Shown: positions 35,803 to 37,970 of the stretch, in pieces
How positions within the stretch are numbered: the stretch's first letter is position 1
How the letters are laid out: each line of letters opens with the position of its first letter
DNA from: a virus
Virus record (IMG/VR): IMGVR_UViG_3300017746_000044
Span: 1-37,970 of that record
Direction: 5' to 3' (one strand)
DNA: 37,970 bases
The notes under the pieces: model-generated
What the model was told of the DNA's origin: nothing
Database searches by the model: none
The model's input: only the letters and a program-made list of their open reading frames with translations
Program-made: the position numbers and the translations under genes

Positions 35803-36228
35803 TTAAACTGCTTTAACTATTTCTTTGATTTTATATATATGTGCGCATTTTTCATATTCTTCATATGATTCAAAAAATTGGATTGCGCTGTCTAAAGTTT
35901 TAAGAAATATTTTTGGATTAAAATTTATAATAGCATTAATATCATCTTTTTGATCTAAATTAATTTGCTTTATATAACTCCAAGCCCTATGATAGACAGT
36001 ATATTCAGATGCTTCCTTAGTAGATTCAACATTATAATCTGGTTGTTCTTGTTTAAGAAATTTTTCTAATTTTTTATGGAATATTTCATGATTTTGAATG
36101 AGTTTAACAAACATCCCTATTTTAGCATAAGGTCCATTCATAAAATCTTTTATTTCTTGTTTGGTCTTATCATCTTCGATTTCCTTACCATCTACAAATA
36201 GTTGAAATATTTTATTTTTATCTATCAT
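35803..36228 (-). CDS. Unknown helical phage protein (about 141 residues)
   Basis: A soluble, Lys/Glu-rich, mostly helical protein with aromatic clusters (YTVYHRAWSYIKQINLDQKD; FFESYEEYEKCAHIYKIKEI near the end). No enzyme motif, signal peptide or membrane segment is seen. The start chosen is the second ATG (MIDKNKIFQL). The first ATG, three codons earlier at 36237, lies only five bases from the recurrent AT-rich element, whereas the second gives 14 bases, in line with most other genes having the element. The 75 bases after its stop hold no gene unless the TTG start of the next gene is real. Function unknown. Confidence 0.72.
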   Translation of the reverse strand: MIDKNKIFQLFVDGKEIEDDKTKQEIKDFMNGPYAKIGMFVKLIQNHEIFHKKLEKFLKQEQPDYNVESTKEASEYTVYHRAWSYIKQINLDQKDDINAIINFNPKIFLKTLDSAIQFFESYEEYEKCAHIYKIKEIVKAV

Positions 36229-36242
36229 TAATGTCATTTAAT

Positions 36243-36251
36243 TATAAATAT
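36243..36251 (-). promoter_or_regulatory. Recurrent ATATTTATA element upstream of the 141-residue gene
   Basis: The coding strand reads ACATATTTATAATTAAATG. The distance to the second ATG (14 bases) fits the usual 10-15, and it helps choose between two possible starts. It occupies most of the 19-base gap. Confidence 0.45.
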
Positions 36252-36256
36252 GTAAA

Positions 36257-36448
36257 TTAATTCTCTAATTCCTTAATTTCCTGTTCTACATCCTTTAAAA
36301 TCTTTTCTAAGACTTTATATTCATGAACAACATCTTTTTTATTAGGGTTATCTGGGTGGTAATCCCATAATTCATCCATTACAGTACTAACTGCTAATAA
36401 ATCATTAATTAATTCTGCTTTTTGTTCTTCTAATGTTTGTTTTTCCAT
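36257..36448 (-). CDS. Small conserved helical phage protein (63 residues)
   Basis: A two-helix, acidic protein. MEKQTLEEQKAELINDLLAV is followed by the turn ELWDYHPDNPNKKDVVHEYK and a final coiled-coil helix (ILKDVEQEIKELEN). The YHPDNPNKKD turn is distinctive, and I recall similar small proteins in marine T4-like phages. No catalytic residues are evident. It lies four bases downstream of the 45-residue gene's stop, inside a run of tightly packed small genes between the lipoprotein and the HD hydrolase. Function unknown. Confidence 0.7.
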   Translation of the reverse strand: MEKQTLEEQKAELINDLLAVSTVMDELWDYHPDNPNKKDVVHEYKVLEKILKDVEQEIKELEN

Positions 36449-36452
36449 AATT

Positions 36453-36590
36453 TTAATCGTAAATTTTATCTTGTATTTCTTTTCTTAAACTTTCTAATAT
36501 AAGTAAGGTACCATTAATATCTCGTGATTCCAAAGAATCAATAGCTTTATTTACTTTATAATATAATCTTTCTTTAATTTGGTAATTCAT
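36453..36590 (-). CDS. Very small phage protein (45 residues)
   Basis: A short frame from an ATG that overlaps the lipoprotein gene's stop codon (TAATG) to a TAA four bases before the next gene's start. It fills what would otherwise be the largest gap in the window. The predicted protein begins MNYQIKERLYYKVNKAIDSL and ends LRKEIQDKIYD: amphipathic helices with alternating basic and acidic residues, like its 63-residue and 54-residue neighbours. Exact fit between neighbours and the TAATG overlap are the main evidence that it is translated. Function unknown. Confidence 0.7.
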   Translation of the reverse strand: MNYQIKERLYYKVNKAIDSLESRDINGTLLILESLRKEIQDKIYD

Positions 36591-37240
36591 TAGTCAAATA
36601 TAATATTAAGTTCTTTTTCAACTTCAGCTTTAGGCCCTATATCGGTATTAAATATAGTTTTTATAAATATAGTAGCTGTGTCCCCTACCATTTGATTATC
36701 AAAGAAAATTTGTTGTTGGGGAAATGTAGTGTATTTACTACGTGTACCTAACAATTCAGAAGTATAAGGACAATCTAAACATTGGTGTTTACTAACCTCA
36801 TAACCTACAATATTAAGTGGAGGATGGAGTTCAGTCATATTTTCAATAGTATAGGTTAAATTTCCAACAGGAATAGGATTTAAATAATCCCCACTAGTAA
36901 AAAAACCAAGAACACTATACAAGGGTACTGTAAAAGTAAGACCATTTATCCAAAGCCAATAATTGGAATCAAATATAGTTTCAACTAAAGGAGTACCATT
37001 AATAATATAATCTGGATGTATTTCATCTAGTTCACCTTTAATAGTAAAATATTGATATCCCCAATGTTGAATATGCCAATATCCATTCCCATCTTGATAC
37101 ACCCCAGGAGAAACTACGGGGTCAATATAAAAGAAGGTATCACAATTTCCATCTAAACATGGATATGGAGATAAAGTAATCTCCTCCTTACTACATGCAA
37201 GGAGGGAAATTACTAAACTTATGTAAATTAACTTTTTCAT
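36590..37240 (-). CDS. Phage-encoded surface lipoprotein with Bacteroidota export signal
   Basis: A 216-residue protein with a classical signal peptide MKKLIYISLVISLLACSKEE. The hydrophobic core ends in the lipobox L-L-A-C, with Cys16 as the lipid-bearing residue. Directly after it, Ser-Lys-Glu-Glu matches the lipoprotein export signal (Lys followed by two acidic residues) that sends lipoproteins to the outer face of the outer membrane in Bacteroidota. The mature part is beta-rich with many Trp/Tyr and two Cys pairs (CLDGNC, CLDCP). It is coupled by TAATG to genes on both sides, so it belongs to the phage operon. Known phage lipoproteins (for example T5 Llp) block the receptor against superinfection; that role is inferred here. 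No specific family is recognised. Confidence 0.8.
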   Translation of the reverse strand: MKKLIYISLVISLLACSKEEITLSPYPCLDGNCDTFFYIDPVVSPGVYQDGNGYWHIQHWGYQYFTIKGELDEIHPDYIINGTPLVETIFDSNYWLWINGLTFTVPLYSVLGFFTSGDYLNPIPVGNLTYTIENMTELHPPLNIVGYEVSKHQCLDCPYTSELLGTRSKYTTFPQQQIFFDNQMVGDTATIFIKTIFNTDIGPKAEVEKELNIIFD

Positions 37241-37970
37241 TATGCTGCAAATTCTAAAGCTTTACTAAACATTTTTTTATTTACAATCTGATCTTGCTTA
37301 AAGTTTTTAATAACTCGAGCTTGACGTTTTTTTCCTGTTTTTGTAATATATTCGAAATTACCTTCAATAATATTTTCCTGAACACGATTAAATACTTCCC
37401 AAAGCATATTACCTTCATCTTTTGAACGTTGAGCTTCTAAAACTTCTTCAATTGCTTGATCATCAAAGGTATTTTCCGTACCTTCTACTCTAATATCTAG
37501 AAACGATTTAGCAAGATCAAACATTTGTTCTTCTTGTAATTCAACTTCTTTCATCTTATTCATTGCTTCAACAGTTAAAGGTAATTTTTCAACCATTTCT
37601 TTAATAGTATCTTGTAAAGTTGAAAAATCATAACCCATATGACGGATCTTAATATCCTCAAATGTATCTGTAGCTATAACTAAACCATTTTCACAAATCA
37701 TTCTAAACAATCCAGCTGTAAATTGGAATGAATTTTTTCCATCATGTGAATTTGTAAGTAATACTTGTGGGTAAACAGTATCACCATCTTCACCATTAAT
37801 AACAACATCATTATTTCTAAAAACAACTAAATGTTTTTGGAAACCATTTGTTGATTCTTTTCTAGATTTAACTTCTTTTGCATCAACAACTCCCCAACCT
37901 AATAATTCCATATCTTTGATCACTTGATCAGTTGGAATGTGGGTGTACTTATCACTTGTATTTTCTGAAC
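37240..37970 (-). CDS. DUF932-like protein, N-terminus cut off by window edge
   Basis: The frame stays open to the window edge, so the gene continues beyond it. A GTG at 37923 could be mistaken for the start, but the codons before it read SENTSDKYTHIPTDQ, which continue the family's usual beginning. Visible features: LGWGVVDAKEVKSRK, HLVVFRNNDVVINGEDGDTV, then FQFTAGLFRMICENGLVIAT and the helical C-terminal half (FSTLQDTIKEMVEKLPLTVE). This is the pattern of DUF932 phage/plasmid proteins, whose function is still unknown though often linked with replication or host takeover. Its stop overlaps the lipoprotein start (TAATG). Confidence 0.82.
   Translation of the reverse strand, partial: SENTSDKYTHIPTDQVIKDMELLGWGVVDAKEVKSRKESTNGFQKHLVVFRNNDVVINGEDGDTVYPQVLLTNSHDGKNSFQFTAGLFRMICENGLVIATDTFEDIKIRHMGYDFSTLQDTIKEMVEKLPLTVEAMNKMKEVELQEEQMFDLAKSFLDIRVEGTENTFDDQAIEEVLEAQRSKDEGNMLWEVFNRVQENIIEGNFEYITKTGKKRQARVIKNFKQDQIVNKKMFSKALEFAA

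Noticed and set aside
36662-36670. An eighth copy of the ATATTTATA element, inside the lipoprotein gene
   Set aside because: It is explained by codons for Ile-Phe-Ile and is about 70 bases from the next start; in DNA this AT-rich a few chance copies are expected. It could still serve the small downstream genes.
1-37970. tRNA genes, insertion sequences, integrase or attachment sites
   Set aside because: None was seen: the gaps are all under about 110 bases, no transposase- or integrase-like protein is encoded, and no cloverleaf-like stretch stands out.

Overview
The window reads as part of the genome of a tailed, contractile-tail (T4-superfamily) bacteriophage. Every supported gene lies on the minus strand, and the DNA is strongly AT-rich and tightly packed. 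No gap exceeds about 110 bases, so no long gene-free stretch needs explaining. Recognisable T4-type landmarks are a gp6-like baseplate wedge protein, a gp25-like wedge protein, a gp5-like hub/spike protein and a gp55-like late sigma factor. Around them are several structural families that I recall from marine T4-like phages (from memory; no search was run). A Bacteroidota (flavobacterial-type) host is inferred from four things. There is a lipoprotein with the C-S-K-E-E surface-export signature of that phylum and a carboxypeptidase-regulatory-like domain common there. Convincing Shine-Dalgarno sequences are absent, and start sites are A/T-rich. This host call is moderate confidence.

Layout in the direction of transcription (high to low coordinates). 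(1) About 37.97-33.3 kb is a block of small regulatory or auxiliary genes: a DUF932-like protein cut by the window edge, a surface lipoprotein, four small unknown proteins (one only 45 residues), an HD-domain hydrolase, a one-pass membrane protein, the gp55-like sigma factor and a conserved 119-residue protein. (2) About 33.3-26.1 kb is the baseplate block: gp5-like spike, an odd membrane-helix protein with a CarboxypepD_reg-like domain, a 131-residue protein, gp25-like, gp6-like, a DNRLRE-like 382-residue protein and a coiled-coil protein. (3) About 26.1-13.1 kb holds a 3,063-residue tail/baseplate protein with a P2 gpI-like and a lectin-like region, then a 224-residue protein, two paralogous structural proteins (349 and 320 residues) and a short cysteine-rich beta-roll fibre. 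(4) About 13.1-2.4 kb is one gene for a 3,570-residue fibre. Roughly half of it is proline-poor Gly-X-Y collagen-like repeat; it also carries five copies of an ~80-residue beta module, two cysteine-rich beta-roll regions and a C-terminal S74 self-cleaving chaperone. (5) About 2.4-0 kb holds a small fibre-linked protein, a GT9-like glycosyltransferase, a GIY-YIG nuclease-like protein and an edge-truncated unknown gene.

The two giant genes occupy just over half the window. The parts most worth attention are: the giant Ser/Thr/Gly fibre with a glycosyltransferase one gene away; a recurrent AT-rich element (coding-strand ATATTTATA) found in nearly all of the larger intergenic gaps and plausibly the target of the gp55-like sigma; repeated TAATG stop-start coupling in place of Shine-Dalgarno sites; and the phage-encoded surface lipoprotein, a candidate superinfection-exclusion factor.
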